64,000 bases of DNA from Propionispira raffinosivorans DSM 20765 (GTDB taxonomy: Bacteria > Bacillota > Negativicutes > Selenomonadales > Selenomonadaceae). The stretch covers positions 62,001-126,000 of the forward strand of contig NZ_KB905839.1 of NCBI RefSeq assembly GCF_000381065.1, in the 5' to 3' direction. Under the pieces are notes generated by a model, which saw only the letters and a program-made list of their open reading frames with translations, was not told the origin of the DNA and did not search any database. The first letter of the stretch is position 1; each line of letters opens with the position of its first letter. Of the stretch, positions 15,950 to 25,734 are shown one piece after another. The position numbers were made by a program, and so were the translations under genes.

Positions 15950-18900
15950 GTGAGGCATAAGCCGTTTATTATAATAGGAATTATAACCATATTCGTGGTG
16001 CTTGTTGGATTCTGTGGTTATTGGTATAGCAAGTCGCAATCCTTTATGACAACCGCAGGCGAGTTGGTTTCGCAAGAAGCAGTGAAAATAGTAGGAACGA
16101 AATTGAAATTTGATCAAATTCAGATAGATTCATTTCATTCAATGACGGCAGGTGGCATTACGCTTTATGATAAAACTGGAGCAGTACTTGTAACAGCGGA
16201 TTCCATGAAGGTGAATTTCGATCCATGGCTGATGTTTCAAGCTGCGCCGCTTAAAGGAATTGCGTCAGTTACCATTATAAAGCCGAACGTTCTGCTTGAA
16301 CAAAATGCAGATGGTACATGGAACTATTCCGATATTATAAGTGAGAACCAGCAGACTACGCATGATTTTGCGGGTAAAGTCTATATTGAAGATGCCATGG
16401 TAACCGGAAAAATAGATGGAAAAACACTAAAGCTTACGGAAATCAATGGTGAACTTAATTTTGCCAGTCAGCCGGCGGTCAGTTTTAAAGCGGCATTCGC
16501 CGATGAAACGGGTCATGCTGATATTTCAGGTACTTTGGGTGGAGCACACCAGGCCGTTAGTATTAATGGCGGTGATTTTGATGTTGAAAATTACACGCAG
16601 TTTTTACCGGCTGATTTAGGAATTACGATTAAAAAAGGTATTTTAAAATCAGTGAATGTTACACTGCTGAAAGTCAAAAACATTGATGATTATACCGTAA
16701 ATGGAGAAGTTGAGCTTAGCGGCGGGTCCGTAAATGCTATGAATACGGATATTGAAGATATTAATGCATTGCTTGTATTTAATGAAAAAGATTTGCTGGT
16801 ATTTAGTAATGCGGTCATAGCAGATCAAAAACTTGCTTTGCATGGTAAAGTCAACATGGACGGAATGGATTCATATATGAATCTGATCGCAGAATCAGAA
16901 AAATTTGATCCAAGTACCGTGCTGCCGAATATTCCCTTTCATGGCGATGTTGCTTTTACGATGAATATTGCTGGCACATTGGCTGATCCGCTAGCGAATG
17001 GTCAGTTGAAAATTAAATCGGCTGAAGCTTATGGATATCATTTTGAAAATGCAACGGCAAAAGTGAAGTTTGCGAAGAATGTTGTATTTATTGATGCCTT
17101 TGAAGGACAGGTATTTGGTGGTAATGTTACAGCACAAGGACAATATGATTCAGGCAATGAAACCTACAATGCCCATCTGAAAATGGAAAATATTGATGCT
17201 AATCAATTGCAGGAATTTATTCCTGGTGTTTCAGGCAGGATTACAGCTGATGTCGGTATTAGTGGAGAAGGCAGTGATCTGAATCAGGCTTTGGTTTACG
17301 GGAGCGCATCTATACAAAACGGTTTTTATTTAAACAATCCTTTTCAAAGAATGGATGCAAGCTTTTATAAAACTGGTGATCAGATTACAATTGATTCACT
17401 GAGTCTTATATTGCCTCAGGGTGAAATTGGAGCTTCCGGCACCATTAAAGGACAGACACTGGATTTAGATTTTTATGGATCAAAGGTTGATTTGACATTA
17501 TTGGCTAAATTAAATCCTGAGATTAATGCCAGTGGTACAGCGGATTTTTCAGGGCATGTTAAAGGGAGCTTTGATGATCCCAAAATTAGATTAGATTTTT
17601 CGGCAGCAAACGGTCAATTGTTTTATCAGCCATATCAAACACTGCATGGTAGTGCAGCAGGAAGTTTACATGGGGTTTTTGTCAAAGAATTCACTATGGA
17701 AAACAATGGACAGATAACACATACTGCCCATGGAATTGTTGGCTTTACCGGCAACAGGTATTTAGATTTGACAATTGCCACGCAAGGGGCTCGCATGGAA
17801 GATCTTGCGGCACTGATAGCACCTGGACAAACTATAACCGGTAATATTGATAATACAGTTCACCTTACGGGAACACTTAATGATATAGAAGCTGTGGGGA
17901 GCCTGCATTTTTATGAAGGCAGCTACCGGGGCATGTTGATTAGTGGTGCTGATGGGAAATATGAACGAAAAAATGGAATTACTACATTTAAGGATTTTTA
18001 TATCACATCACCAAATGTTAATTTGCATTTAAACGGAACAGCAGACCGTGATAATCATCTTGATTTTGATATTCGGGCAGATGATATACATTTCGATAAA
18101 TTAAATTTGCATATGCCTTATCCTGTTTCTGGTACGGCACAATTTGTGGGTAAGCTGCAAGGTACAATTGATTCACCCGTTTTTAATGGGTTACTGCAAT
18201 CAAGTGAACTGAGCTTAAATGGACAAGATCTCACAGATATCAATGGACATATAGAGTATAGCAATGAGACAATTAATCTTACGTCATTTACATTTCATCA
18301 ATCTGGCGGTACATTTGCGCTGCAAGGAAGTACAAATTTAAATACGAGTACACTCCAGGGTAAACTTACGGTGGAAAATGCTGATTTAGCAGCGATTTTG
18401 GCTATGGTAAACCTGAAAAATGAATGGGTTGATGGCAAGTTGAATGGTACAATTGATCTTGGTGGTACCGTAGATAATCCGCATGTCAGACTGCTTGGAT
18501 CTATGGGATCAGGCACATTAAAAGGCTATCCGCTTAGCAATATCTCTCTTGATATTGAACTGGAAAATAGAGTGGCTACGATTCATAAGTTTTATGGAGA
18601 ACAAGGTTTAGGCATTCTCCGGGCAGCGGGCACAATTGATCTTGATGGACCAATAGATGCACAGCTCTCGGCACAAAGAATCGATGCGGCACTTTTAATG
18701 CATTTGATGGGCTCACAACTGCCGGCGACCGGAGCTTTGGATCTGGAAGCGCAATTTAGTGGTACTGTAGGTAACCCCGAAGCCAATGTATCAATTGATA
18801 TTGAAGGCGGTGGCCTTGGCGTTGCAACATTTGATGCAATGAAGGGTCTATTTAATTTAAAAAATGGTATAGTGAATGTAAATCAGCTGCTTATTCAAAA

Positions 18901-20254
18901 AGGACAGTACAAAGCCTCTGCTTATGGCATGGTACCGCTTGTGGCTTTGACTTCAAAACCATGGGAAATGCCGGATCCAAATCAGCAGATGAATCTTAAA
19001 ATATCATTGGATCAAGCTGATTTAAGTATTCTGCCATTTTTGACTACACAGGTTGAGTGGGCTATGGGGCCGACGAAGGGCGGCGTTACAATTACGGGAA
19101 CAGTCGCACATCCATTTATTAATGGTTCCATTGTGATTCCTAATGGTGCAATGAAATTTAAAGGTATTGGCAAACCAGTGCAAAATATAGAGGCTGATTT
19201 TGAATTTATCAATGACAAGCTGAATGTTAAAAAATTTAGTGGTGTGATGGGTAAAGGGTCTTATGATTTGAGTGGTTCGACTTTGATCACAGGCGGCGGT
19301 TTGGCTAATTATGATTTCACTCTCAATTTGAATCAACTTGATTTAGATAGTGCAGTTTATAAAGGTCCGCTTACCGGTCAGCTTACATTGTCAACTGGTG
19401 AAAGATTTGGCAGGCAAATGCCTAAAATTGCTGGTAACATTGATTTGGCCGATTGTACGATTAATATTCCGGCGATGCCGAATGGTACAACCGAACTACC
19501 ACCAGCTATTTTGGATATTAGCGTGAATTTAGGTAAACGAGTTCATCTTTATAATTCTTTTCTCTATGACCTCATGCTGCAAGGACAGGCTAAGTTTGCC
19601 GGGACTACAGTACACCCACAGACTTCAGGTGAAATTTCAGCGATTCGCGGTACGGTCAGTTATCTTAAAACATCGTTTAAAGTTCATGAAGCATCGGCTT
19701 ATTTCAATCAAGTCAATTCACTTCTGCCAAGCATTCATCTTGAAGCCGATACAAAACTTGACAGAACTAAGGTTTATCTGGTAGTAGATGGTCCCGCGGA
19801 AATGATGAGTGTCAAGCTGAGCTCAGATCCATCGATGAGTGAAACGGAAATTTTGCAGCTGTTGACTCTTCGCAGCAATTATCAATCCCATGGTACAGAC
19901 AATAATTTGGGCAAAGATCAGTTGGCAAATATTCTTGATGTTGGTTTGCAGATGAGTTTTTTGAGCGAAGTGGAAGCAACGTTGAGGAATGCTTTGAGTG
20001 TTGATGAATTCAAAGTTGTGCGCGATACGCTGTCGTCGACTGAAAGCAACAATACTGCCAATCGGGAAATTTATAACGTTGAGATTGGTAAATATCTAAG
20101 TGATAAATTCATGCTGAAATATACAACAGGGATTACACGCAATCTGTATAAAATAGGCATACAATATGATTTAAATAATCGTATTAGTTTAACCAGTGAT
20201 GTCAATCAGGATAATAATTATAGTGTTGGTATTGAGGCTCGAATTAAATTTTAA
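15950..20254 (+). CDS. tamB: Translocation and assembly module protein TamB
   Basis: Very large AsmA/VPS13-like protein bridging inner and outer membranes, implicated in outer-membrane assembly and anterograde phospholipid transport. GTG 15950 is the likely start, with GGAGGGAAAG (15937-15946) as its site; a TTG frame start at 15935 overlaps that site. 1434 aa, somewhat longer than E. coli TamB (1259). N-terminal signal anchor PFIIIGIITIFVVLVGFCGY, hundreds of residues of repetitive beta strands with GTL/GNVT/NGS motifs, and a C-terminal DUF490/TamB domain (GEISAIRGTVSYLKTSFKVH, SETEILQLLTLRSN, IGIQYDLNNRISLTSDVNQD). TamA is absent; BamA is encoded 1.5 kb downstream and may be the partner, as inferred for many TamA-less bacteria. 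Confidence 0.93.
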   Translation: MRHKPFIIIGIITIFVVLVGFCGYWYSKSQSFMTTAGELVSQEAVKIVGTKLKFDQIQIDSFHSMTAGGITLYDKTGAVLVTADSMKVNFDPWLMFQAAPLKGIASVTIIKPNVLLEQNADGTWNYSDIISENQQTTHDFAGKVYIEDAMVTGKIDGKTLKLTEINGELNFASQPAVSFKAAFADETGHADISGTLGGAHQAVSINGGDFDVENYTQFLPADLGITIKKGILKSVNVTLLKVKNIDDYTVNGEVELSGGSVNAMNTDIEDINALLVFNEKDLLVFSNAVIADQKLALHGKVNMDGMDSYMNLIAESEKFDPSTVLPNIPFHGDVAFTMNIAGTLADPLANGQLKIKSAEAYGYHFENATAKVKFAKNVVFIDAFEGQVFGGNVTAQGQYDSGNETYNAHLKMENIDANQLQEFIPGVSGRITADVGISGEGSDLNQALVYGSASIQNGFYLNNPFQRMDASFYKTGDQITIDSLSLILPQGEIGASGTIKGQTLDLDFYGSKVDLTLLAKLNPEINASGTADFSGHVKGSFDDPKIRLDFSAANGQLFYQPYQTLHGSAAGSLHGVFVKEFTMENNGQITHTAHGIVGFTGNRYLDLTIATQGARMEDLAALIAPGQTITGNIDNTVHLTGTLNDIEAVGSLHFYEGSYRGMLISGADGKYERKNGITTFKDFYITSPNVNLHLNGTADRDNHLDFDIRADDIHFDKLNLHMPYPVSGTAQFVGKLQGTIDSPVFNGLLQSSELSLNGQDLTDINGHIEYSNETINLTSFTFHQSGGTFALQGSTNLNTSTLQGKLTVENADLAAILAMVNLKNEWVDGKLNGTIDLGGTVDNPHVRLLGSMGSGTLKGYPLSNISLDIELENRVATIHKFYGEQGLGILRAAGTIDLDGPIDAQLSAQRIDAALLMHLMGSQLPATGALDLEAQFSGTVGNPEANVSIDIEGGGLGVATFDAMKGLFNLKNGIVNVNQLLIQKGQYKASAYGMVPLVALTSKPWEMPDPNQQMNLKISLDQADLSILPFLTTQVEWAMGPTKGGVTITGTVAHPFINGSIVIPNGAMKFKGIGKPVQNIEADFEFINDKLNVKKFSGVMGKGSYDLSGSTLITGGGLANYDFTLNLNQLDLDSAVYKGPLTGQLTLSTGERFGRQMPKIAGNIDLADCTINIPAMPNGTTELPPAILDISVNLGKRVHLYNSFLYDLMLQGQAKFAGTTVHPQTSGEISAIRGTVSYLKTSFKVHEASAYFNQVNSLLPSIHLEADTKLDRTKVYLVVDGPAEMMSVKLSSDPSMSETEILQLLTLRSNYQSHGTDNNLGKDQLANILDVGLQMSFLSEVEATLRNALSVDEFKVVRDTLSSTESNNTANREIYNVEIGKYLSDKFMLKYTTGITRNLYKIGIQYDLNNRISLTSDVNQDNNYSVGIEARIKF

Positions 20255-20290
20255 ACAGATTTTTTAATGAAAAACGGTGAGGTGATAGGC

Positions 20291-20933
20291 ATGGAACTCC
20301 AAGAATATCTGCAAGAACTAAAGAAAATTGAGATCTTAGATTTACCCCACGAGATGGAATTGTGGAGTGAATGTAAAATTAAGCAGAATATGGATGCCAG
20401 ACGGATATTAATTGAATCCTATCAGCCACTGGTTTTCAAAGCTGCAATGCAATTTAGCCGGTTGAGTAATATCATGGATATTATTCAAGAAGGCACCGTA
20501 GGACTCATTGAGGCGGTAGAAAAATATGATCATGAACGTGGTGTGGCGTTTAGTTTATATGCGCTGCATCGTATTCGTGGCAGAATGTTAAATTACATCA
20601 AAAAAGAAAATAGCTTTGATTTTGTTTATAATGAAAATACTGTCTCGGCAGATGGAATGGAAACTTTTAATATCGAAAATATTGTTGATAACGCTGCGAG
20701 TGTTATGCAGCAGGCAGAGACTAATTTTCTAGTGGATTGAGCTCAAAAGTGCCTTGGAGCGCTTACCACAAAAAGAACAGATGGTTTTAAGCAGTGTTTA
20801 TTTGGATAATCAGGAACCGCGCGAAGTGGCGCAAGCCCTTTCGGTCAGTACAACCCATGTTTATCGGCTGCAAAAGGCGGGTATCCGTCGAGTGCGGGGA
20901 ATGCTGTCTAAACTGATGCAGCAATGGCGATAA
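20291..20933 (+). pseudogene. Sigma-70-family factor interrupted by a +1 frameshift near 20738
   Basis: Small sigma factor with region 2 (ESYQPLVFKAAMQFSRLSNI, then IIQEGTVGLIEAVEKYDHER) and region 4 (LKSALERLPQKEQMVLSSVY, then LSVSTTHVYRLQKAGIRRVR, a helix-turn-helix). ATG 20291 follows GAGGTG. The first frame runs through region 2 and stops at TGA 20738-20740 right after NFLVD. The next frame gives ELKSALERLP and continues to TAA 20931-20933. Removing one T at 20737-20738 joins them as FLVDELKSALERLP, a natural sigma sequence. It may be a true inactivating indel, a sequencing error or, less likely, programmed shifting. Placement between tamB and bamA suggests an envelope-linked role. Confidence 0.85.
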
Positions 20934-21100
20934 ATGCATAACTATTTGTATAATCGAGTAAATAGGCTGTTAAGAGATGGAATACCGAGTATAATTCATG
21001 TTATCCCATATATCGTTCATTTTTACGGAAATTTCATTCGTGTCAATATACCATGAATGATGGAATATATTAAGTAGGATGTTTGCTTAGGGGTGATACG

Positions 21101-21700
21101 ATGTCGGATCAGAAAAAAGGCATGAAAAAACATGTCACAGCCGCTAAGGAATGGCTGGGTAAAGCAGAACAGTCCTTTGATCAGGAAAATGAAATAAAAG
21201 GTGACTTGAATATGATGCTTGCCCAAGCTGAACTGCAGCGGGCGCAAGAAACAAAAACAGGCCGGATTACGCGAATTTATTTTTGGGTTAGAACTGTAAC
21301 GGCCGTTATGACAGCGGGGATTATCATTGCTGTTGGCTGGAATAGTGTTTATCATAGTTCAACGAGTCAGACGGATGAACACCTACTAAATCAGCAAGGA
21401 ATACAGGTTCAAACCGTAGCTGAAGATCAACATAAAAACAATCAAAAAATTCTGCAAGCTGAAAGTAAACAAGCTGTTGTAGAGCCGTTGGAACAGAAAA
21501 AAATATATGAAGATGGGGAAAAAGCGGTTGCTGTATCTGAACCAAAAAAAATTATAGTTGATAAACCGATGCAGCAAACAGCAGTAGAATCTGAAATGTC
21601 TAATAAGGAGATACCGCAAGAACCGTCTTTAGAAGTTCCCCCGCCTAAAATGCAGATGCTGATGCGTGCTGCAGGTAAAACATTAAGAGGTCAGCAATAA
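21101..21700 (+). CDS. Single-pass membrane protein of unknown function upstream of bamA
   Basis: 199 aa, not recognised. ATG 21101 has GGGGTGAT just upstream, better than the frame opening at 21083. A charged helical N-terminal segment (residues 1-65; KEWLGKAEQSFDQENEIKGD, LAQAELQRAQETK) is followed by one membrane helix (about 70-90, TVTAVMTAGIIIAVGWNSVY). The Gln/Lys/Pro-rich tail ends PPPKMQMLMRAAGKTLRGQQ. No signal cleavage site. Topology is probably N-terminus inside and tail in the periplasm. It sits 42 bp before bamA with no terminator between, so a role in envelope assembly is inferred only from context. Confidence 0.65.
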   Translation: MSDQKKGMKKHVTAAKEWLGKAEQSFDQENEIKGDLNMMLAQAELQRAQETKTGRITRIYFWVRTVTAVMTAGIIIAVGWNSVYHSSTSQTDEHLLNQQGIQVQTVAEDQHKNNQKILQAESKQAVVEPLEQKKIYEDGEKAVAVSEPKKIIVDKPMQQTAVESEMSNKEIPQEPSLEVPPPKMQMLMRAAGKTLRGQQ

Positions 21701-21742
21701 TAATTTAAATAGCGTTTTGAAACAATTTTAGGAGGTCTTGGA

Positions 21743-23728
21743 TTGAGTAAGAATAAATATAGATCAATTGCTTGTGCGTTAGTATTGACAACAAGTTTTA
21801 TCGCTACAAATTTAAATCCAGTTTATGCAGATGAGGTGGCAGCGGATAATCAAGATCAAGTAACAACGCAGCAAACGGATCAAACTGCAGCTGTAGACAA
21901 TCAGACGGTTTCAGCACAAGAAACGACGGAGGCCGATGCAAATAAAAAGGCACCTGAACCAGCAGCTGAACCGCCCAAAACAGCCCCTCCAGGTGCACAA
22001 GCACAAGCACCTGTCTCATTGGCTGCTGCTGAATTCGCAGCCAAACAGCAGGCACGCAGTCAAGTCGAAGCCGAATTAAAACAATACGTTGGGCAAACAA
22101 TAGTTTCAGTTAATATCACAGGCTTGAAACAGGTTCAAGAAGCGGATGCCATGGCACCAGTTAAGATAAAAGCTGGTGATACGGTCAGTATTGATGCTGT
22201 TACACAGACCAGCCAGGCGATTGCGGAAACGGGATATTTTTATGATGTGTATTATACGTTTGAACCAATTCCCGAAGGTGTGAAACTTACCTATCACGTT
22301 ATTGAAAATCCAATTTTAAAATCTGTTGAAATTAGCGGTAATAAAGCCCTGGATACAAAAACAATTGTAAGTTTGCTTACGGTATCGCCAGGAACCATTC
22401 TGAATACAAAAACCTTGAACACAAATATTAAGGCGATTGAAGCCAAGTACAAAACGGATGGATATATTCTTGCCAAAATCAGCGATATTAGTATTACGCC
22501 AGATGGTGTCTTGAAATTAACGTTTAATGAAGGAACCCTCGAAGGCTATACTGTTAAGGGCAATGAGAAAACGAAAGCACGAGTCATTACGCGTGAAATG
22601 CGCATGAAGCCGGGTGAACCTTTTAATGTAAAACAGGCCCGCCGCAGTATGCAGCGTGTTTACAATCTAGGCTTTTTTGAAGATGTTAATATGAAATTAA
22701 ATCCGGGTCGTGAACCAAATTCTGTAGTTCTTGAAACGACAGTTGTTGAAAAACGTACAGGAACATTTGCCGTGGGGGCTGGCTACAGCAGTAAAGATGG
22801 TATGATTGGTTTGATTGAAGTGGGAGATACGAACTTCCGTGGCATTGGCGATGCGGTTAAGATTAATTATGAATTTGGCGGTACGGATAATGCCTATAAT
22901 GGTTTTGTTTTCACGTATACAAGGCCTTGGCTCGACAGTAAACAGACAACTGGCACAATTCGTGTTTATAATAAATCCTCTGAATATGATGACTATGATA
23001 CCAACGGACATTTAACTGAAACCTATGATAAGAAATACAGCGGTGGTGAAATTTCCTTAGGCCGTCCGGTCAGTGAATATTCAACAAATTATGTTACATT
23101 AAGAGACCGTACAGATTATTACAAAGGGCATGTCGATGATTCTGGCACAATAGATCGCAGTACGCCTGCTTATCAATCTTGGCGGGATGCGAATTTTGGT
23201 GAAACACGCAGTGTGACTTTGTCCCATGTGACGGATACGCGCGATAATATTTATTCGCCAACCGAAGGCACTCGTGTGGCATTGACTACCGAATTTGCTG
23301 GTTTAGGCGGCGACTTTAATTATCAGAAATACACGGTTGAAGATCAAAGATTCTTCAAAGTTGGTCATGCACAAGTCATCGCGCTGCGGGGGCAAGTTGG
23401 TAAGGCGAACGGATCACTACCGGAATCGGCTCGTTATATGGTTGGCGGGCAGACTACACTGCGCGGCTATCGCGATGATCAGTTCCGCGGCAATACGATG
23501 ATGCTGGGAACGGTCGAGTATCGTTTTCCAATTGTGAGTAAAGTTCAGGGAGCTTTGTTTACCGATTTTGGTGATGCTTGGGGTGGTCAATCCAATGAAG
23601 ACTTTGAATTTCATAAAAGTATCGGTGTTGGAATACAACTTCAAACACCAATCGGCCCGATTCGTTTAGACTATGGACGCGGTGAAGATGGCGGCAGGAC
23701 CCATTTTAGTTTGGGCGGTACATTCTAA
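21743..23728 (+). CDS. bamA: Outer-membrane protein assembly factor BamA
   Basis: Omp85-family insertase for outer-membrane barrels. TTG 21743 is the start, with TAGGAGGT 8 nt before it. 661 aa. Signal peptide to about VYADE, then a Gln/Ala/Pro-rich linker (residues about 30-95). About three POTRA domains follow (about 105-335; IVSVNITGLKQVQEADAM, LKSVEISGNKALDTKTI, LEGYTVKGNEKTKARVITRE). The 16-strand barrel (about 335-661) has the conserved VRGF-type loop as LRGYRDDQFRG and ends SLGGTF with terminal Phe. E. coli BamA has five POTRAs, so this is a short form. No BamB-E lipoproteins are encoded nearby. Confidence 0.95.
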   Translation: MSKNKYRSIACALVLTTSFIATNLNPVYADEVAADNQDQVTTQQTDQTAAVDNQTVSAQETTEADANKKAPEPAAEPPKTAPPGAQAQAPVSLAAAEFAAKQQARSQVEAELKQYVGQTIVSVNITGLKQVQEADAMAPVKIKAGDTVSIDAVTQTSQAIAETGYFYDVYYTFEPIPEGVKLTYHVIENPILKSVEISGNKALDTKTIVSLLTVSPGTILNTKTLNTNIKAIEAKYKTDGYILAKISDISITPDGVLKLTFNEGTLEGYTVKGNEKTKARVITREMRMKPGEPFNVKQARRSMQRVYNLGFFEDVNMKLNPGREPNSVVLETTVVEKRTGTFAVGAGYSSKDGMIGLIEVGDTNFRGIGDAVKINYEFGGTDNAYNGFVFTYTRPWLDSKQTTGTIRVYNKSSEYDDYDTNGHLTETYDKKYSGGEISLGRPVSEYSTNYVTLRDRTDYYKGHVDDSGTIDRSTPAYQSWRDANFGETRSVTLSHVTDTRDNIYSPTEGTRVALTTEFAGLGGDFNYQKYTVEDQRFFKVGHAQVIALRGQVGKANGSLPESARYMVGGQTTLRGYRDDQFRGNTMMLGTVEYRFPIVSKVQGALFTDFGDAWGGQSNEDFEFHKSIGVGIQLQTPIGPIRLDYGRGEDGGRTHFSLGGTF

Positions 23729-23764
23729 TATACATCCGTGTTTTGACGCAGGAGGAGTTGCTAT

Positions 23765-25045
23765 ATGCTGCGCAGATGGCTGCTTATTATAATACTATGT
23801 ACGATTGGTCTTGTTTCGACAAGTGCTGTTGCCAAAGCAGCTCCGGCACTTGTTGATACGGTGCAGGTAGAAGTGCAGGCAGATGGACATTTACCACTTT
23901 TAATTCAAAGACGTATGGAAGCTAGTGTACATACGATTGCCGAACAAGTCCTTACTGGACACAATGTAAATGAGGCAATACTGAAACGTATGGAGTATGA
24001 ACAGCTTATTCGCGAAGTTTTTAATCGAATACTGATAGGTTATACAGTAACAGCGGTAAAGGTTATTCCCGGCAGTGATACGCAGGTAACAGTCAAACTT
24101 GTACCATGGGATGATGTAATTAAAAAAATAGATACAACGGTTCAGGTAGAAGGCATGCCGCTTGAAATAGCTGCATTGGCTTTACAGGATGTAACTGGTA
24201 TTGAAAACCTTTTTGAACAAAATATGCTGGGACTTCCCATTGATGCAGCGGATTGGACAAATGGTATTTTAAAAAGCAGTCTCAATTCTTTCATGCAGGA
24301 ACATTTACCGGAATTCAGGGCTGATTTTGATGTAGAACCAGGAACCGTGACAAAGGTGAAAATTGTTCTTTATCCAAAAGTTCCGGTGGTGCGCAATGTC
24401 GATTTAGCAATGCGTTCCGAATCTATGCCAAATATACTGCTCTTAAACTATCGACCGCAAATTCAAAAAAAAGCGGATATCATGCTGGGGGTTCCTGTTG
24501 ATTTTGTCAAACGTCATAGTGCATATTTTAATCAAGTCCTTGTAACTTCACTGGATGAACAGAAAGATTTTCGGTTTTTACGTGTTAAAACTACGGTTGA
24601 ATTGAATCCTGGTGAAAAAACGTATGTCAAAAGCTATTCGGATACCGAACGTTATCGTTTTACATTGGAAGGGTATTTTGATTTAAATAGCAAAGATGAT
24701 AATACCGCATTTCGTATTCATTTAGGGCGGTTCATATCATCGTTGGATGAAGTCTTCACGGAAATAGATTTTTATCCGCAGTCTGTTACCTGGAAAGCTT
24801 TTTATGGTTACGAACGAGAACTGCTGCCAACGGTCAGAATGGGAATGAAATATGACAGCAATGCCCATAATGGAGTTTTTCTTTTAAAGAAAAAGTTTGA
24901 TAATAAATGGCTGTTGCGTTATGAATATGCTTTTGCGGATCAGACAGAAGAAATGGGTCTGCGTTATAAAATACATGATTTTGTCAGTCTCGAATATATT
25001 ATGGATGATAAAGACAGCTGGCTCAGGCTTATTGGTAATTTTTAA
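23765..25045 (+). CDS. Unrecognised exported protein downstream of bamA, possibly POTRA-like plus small barrel
   Basis: 426 aa, no family recognised. Start ATG 23765 with GGAGGAG upstream. Signal peptide MLRRWLLIIILCTIGLVSTS to about AKAAPA. The middle (about residues 30-220) alternates helices and strands in a way that recalls POTRA units (VTAVKVIPGSDTQVTVKLVP, VTKVKIVLYPKVPVVRNVDL). The last 130 residues are a run of about eight to ten amphipathic strands (RYRFTLEGYFDL, FRIHLGRFI, TWKAFYGYERELLPTVRMGM, VSLEYIMDDKDSWLRLIGNF) ending in Phe, the usual mark of an outer-membrane strand recognised by BamA. Located 36 bp after bamA. The domain reading is by eye. Confidence 0.6.
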   Translation: MLRRWLLIIILCTIGLVSTSAVAKAAPALVDTVQVEVQADGHLPLLIQRRMEASVHTIAEQVLTGHNVNEAILKRMEYEQLIREVFNRILIGYTVTAVKVIPGSDTQVTVKLVPWDDVIKKIDTTVQVEGMPLEIAALALQDVTGIENLFEQNMLGLPIDAADWTNGILKSSLNSFMQEHLPEFRADFDVEPGTVTKVKIVLYPKVPVVRNVDLAMRSESMPNILLLNYRPQIQKKADIMLGVPVDFVKRHSAYFNQVLVTSLDEQKDFRFLRVKTTVELNPGEKTYVKSYSDTERYRFTLEGYFDLNSKDDNTAFRIHLGRFISSLDEVFTEIDFYPQSVTWKAFYGYERELLPTVRMGMKYDSNAHNGVFLLKKKFDNKWLLRYEYAFADQTEEMGLRYKIHDFVSLEYIMDDKDSWLRLIGNF

Positions 25046-25050
25046 ATTCC

Positions 25051-25079
25051 TTGAATCTCAAAAAAGAGTTTGTTATAAT
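25051..25079 (+). promoter_or_regulatory. Sigma-A promoter for the ompH-lpxD genes
   Basis: TTGAAT (25051-25056), exactly 17 nt, TATAAT (25074-25079), followed by about 100 nt of leader before ompH at 25180. The strongest consensus promoter in the first half of the window. Confidence 0.75.
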
Positions 25080-25179
25080 GAAGTTGCTGTTTATTTAGGC
25101 AGTTTTTTATTGTAAGGAAAGAACGAAACTATGTTCGTCGTTGATTAATTAAATTCCCGCAAGGGTAAAGGAGAAAAAC

Positions 25180-25650
25180 ATGATAAAATTTGAAAAAAAA
25201 CAGGTAAAATTAATTAGTGTTGCAATTGCGTTGGTCTTTGTATTTAGTATTGTAGCAATTGCTGTATCGCAAACAGGTAGCATGGGGATTGCATCTGCCG
25301 CCTCTTCTTCAAATGTTGGTATTGTAGATTATCGTCAGGTTATGTCACAGCATCCAGATCTTGCTGCTGCTAATACAGAAATGCAGAAAGAAATCGATAG
25401 TGCTAAAACGGATTTTGAATCAAAATCTGCTGGTATGAATGATCAGGAAAAAGCAGCCTATTATCAGCAAACACAGCAGCGCTTACAAAATAAAGAAAAA
25501 GAGCTGATTGAACCGATTCGTACGAAGATCGAAGAAGCTATTAAAAGCATTGCTGATGCAAAAGGATTATCCGTTGTTTTAGATAAAAGCAATGTAGTTT
25601 ACGGTGGTCAGGACATTACGGCTGATGTAGTTAAAAAAATTACGAAATAA
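25180..25650 (+). CDS. OmpH/Skp-family periplasmic chaperone (copy 1)
   Basis: Periplasmic holdase that escorts unfolded outer-membrane proteins to BamA. 156 aa with an N-terminal signal or anchor (LISVAIALVFVFSIVAIAVS, possible cleavage near ASAAS). A Skp core follows: NVGIVDYRQVMSQHPDLAAA, a charged coiled coil (residues about 65-115), and a C-terminal strand GLSVVLDKSNVVYGGQDITA before DVVKKITK. The order of strand, helical tentacles, strand matches OmpH. AAGGAG precedes the ATG. First of three OmpH-type genes in a row. Confidence 0.9.
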   Translation: MIKFEKKQVKLISVAIALVFVFSIVAIAVSQTGSMGIASAASSSNVGIVDYRQVMSQHPDLAAANTEMQKEIDSAKTDFESKSAGMNDQEKAAYYQQTQQRLQNKEKELIEPIRTKIEEAIKSIADAKGLSVVLDKSNVVYGGQDITADVVKKITK

Positions 25651-25679
25651 GAAAAAAGAATAGCTTTATTGATGAAACG

Positions 25680-25717
25680 ATAAATACCGAGCCTGGGTGA
25701 CCGCGCTCGGTATTTAT
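25680..25717 (+). terminator. Hairpin between OmpH copies 1 and 2
   Basis: ATAAATACCGAGC (25680-25692) pairs perfectly with GCTCGGTATTTAT (25705-25717), 13 bp, 12-nt loop. No T-run follows (TAGGAAGG, the next ribosome site), so it may be a partial terminator or an mRNA-stability element that raises expression of copy 1 over the genes below. Confidence 0.55.
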
Positions 25718-25734
25718 TAGGAAGGGTGGGTTTT

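Noticed and set aside
20725-20745. Programmed +1 frameshift as in prfB
   Set aside because: No upstream Shine-Dalgarno-like stimulator and poor re-pairing of the Asp tRNA (GAU to AUU); an indel or sequencing error is simpler.
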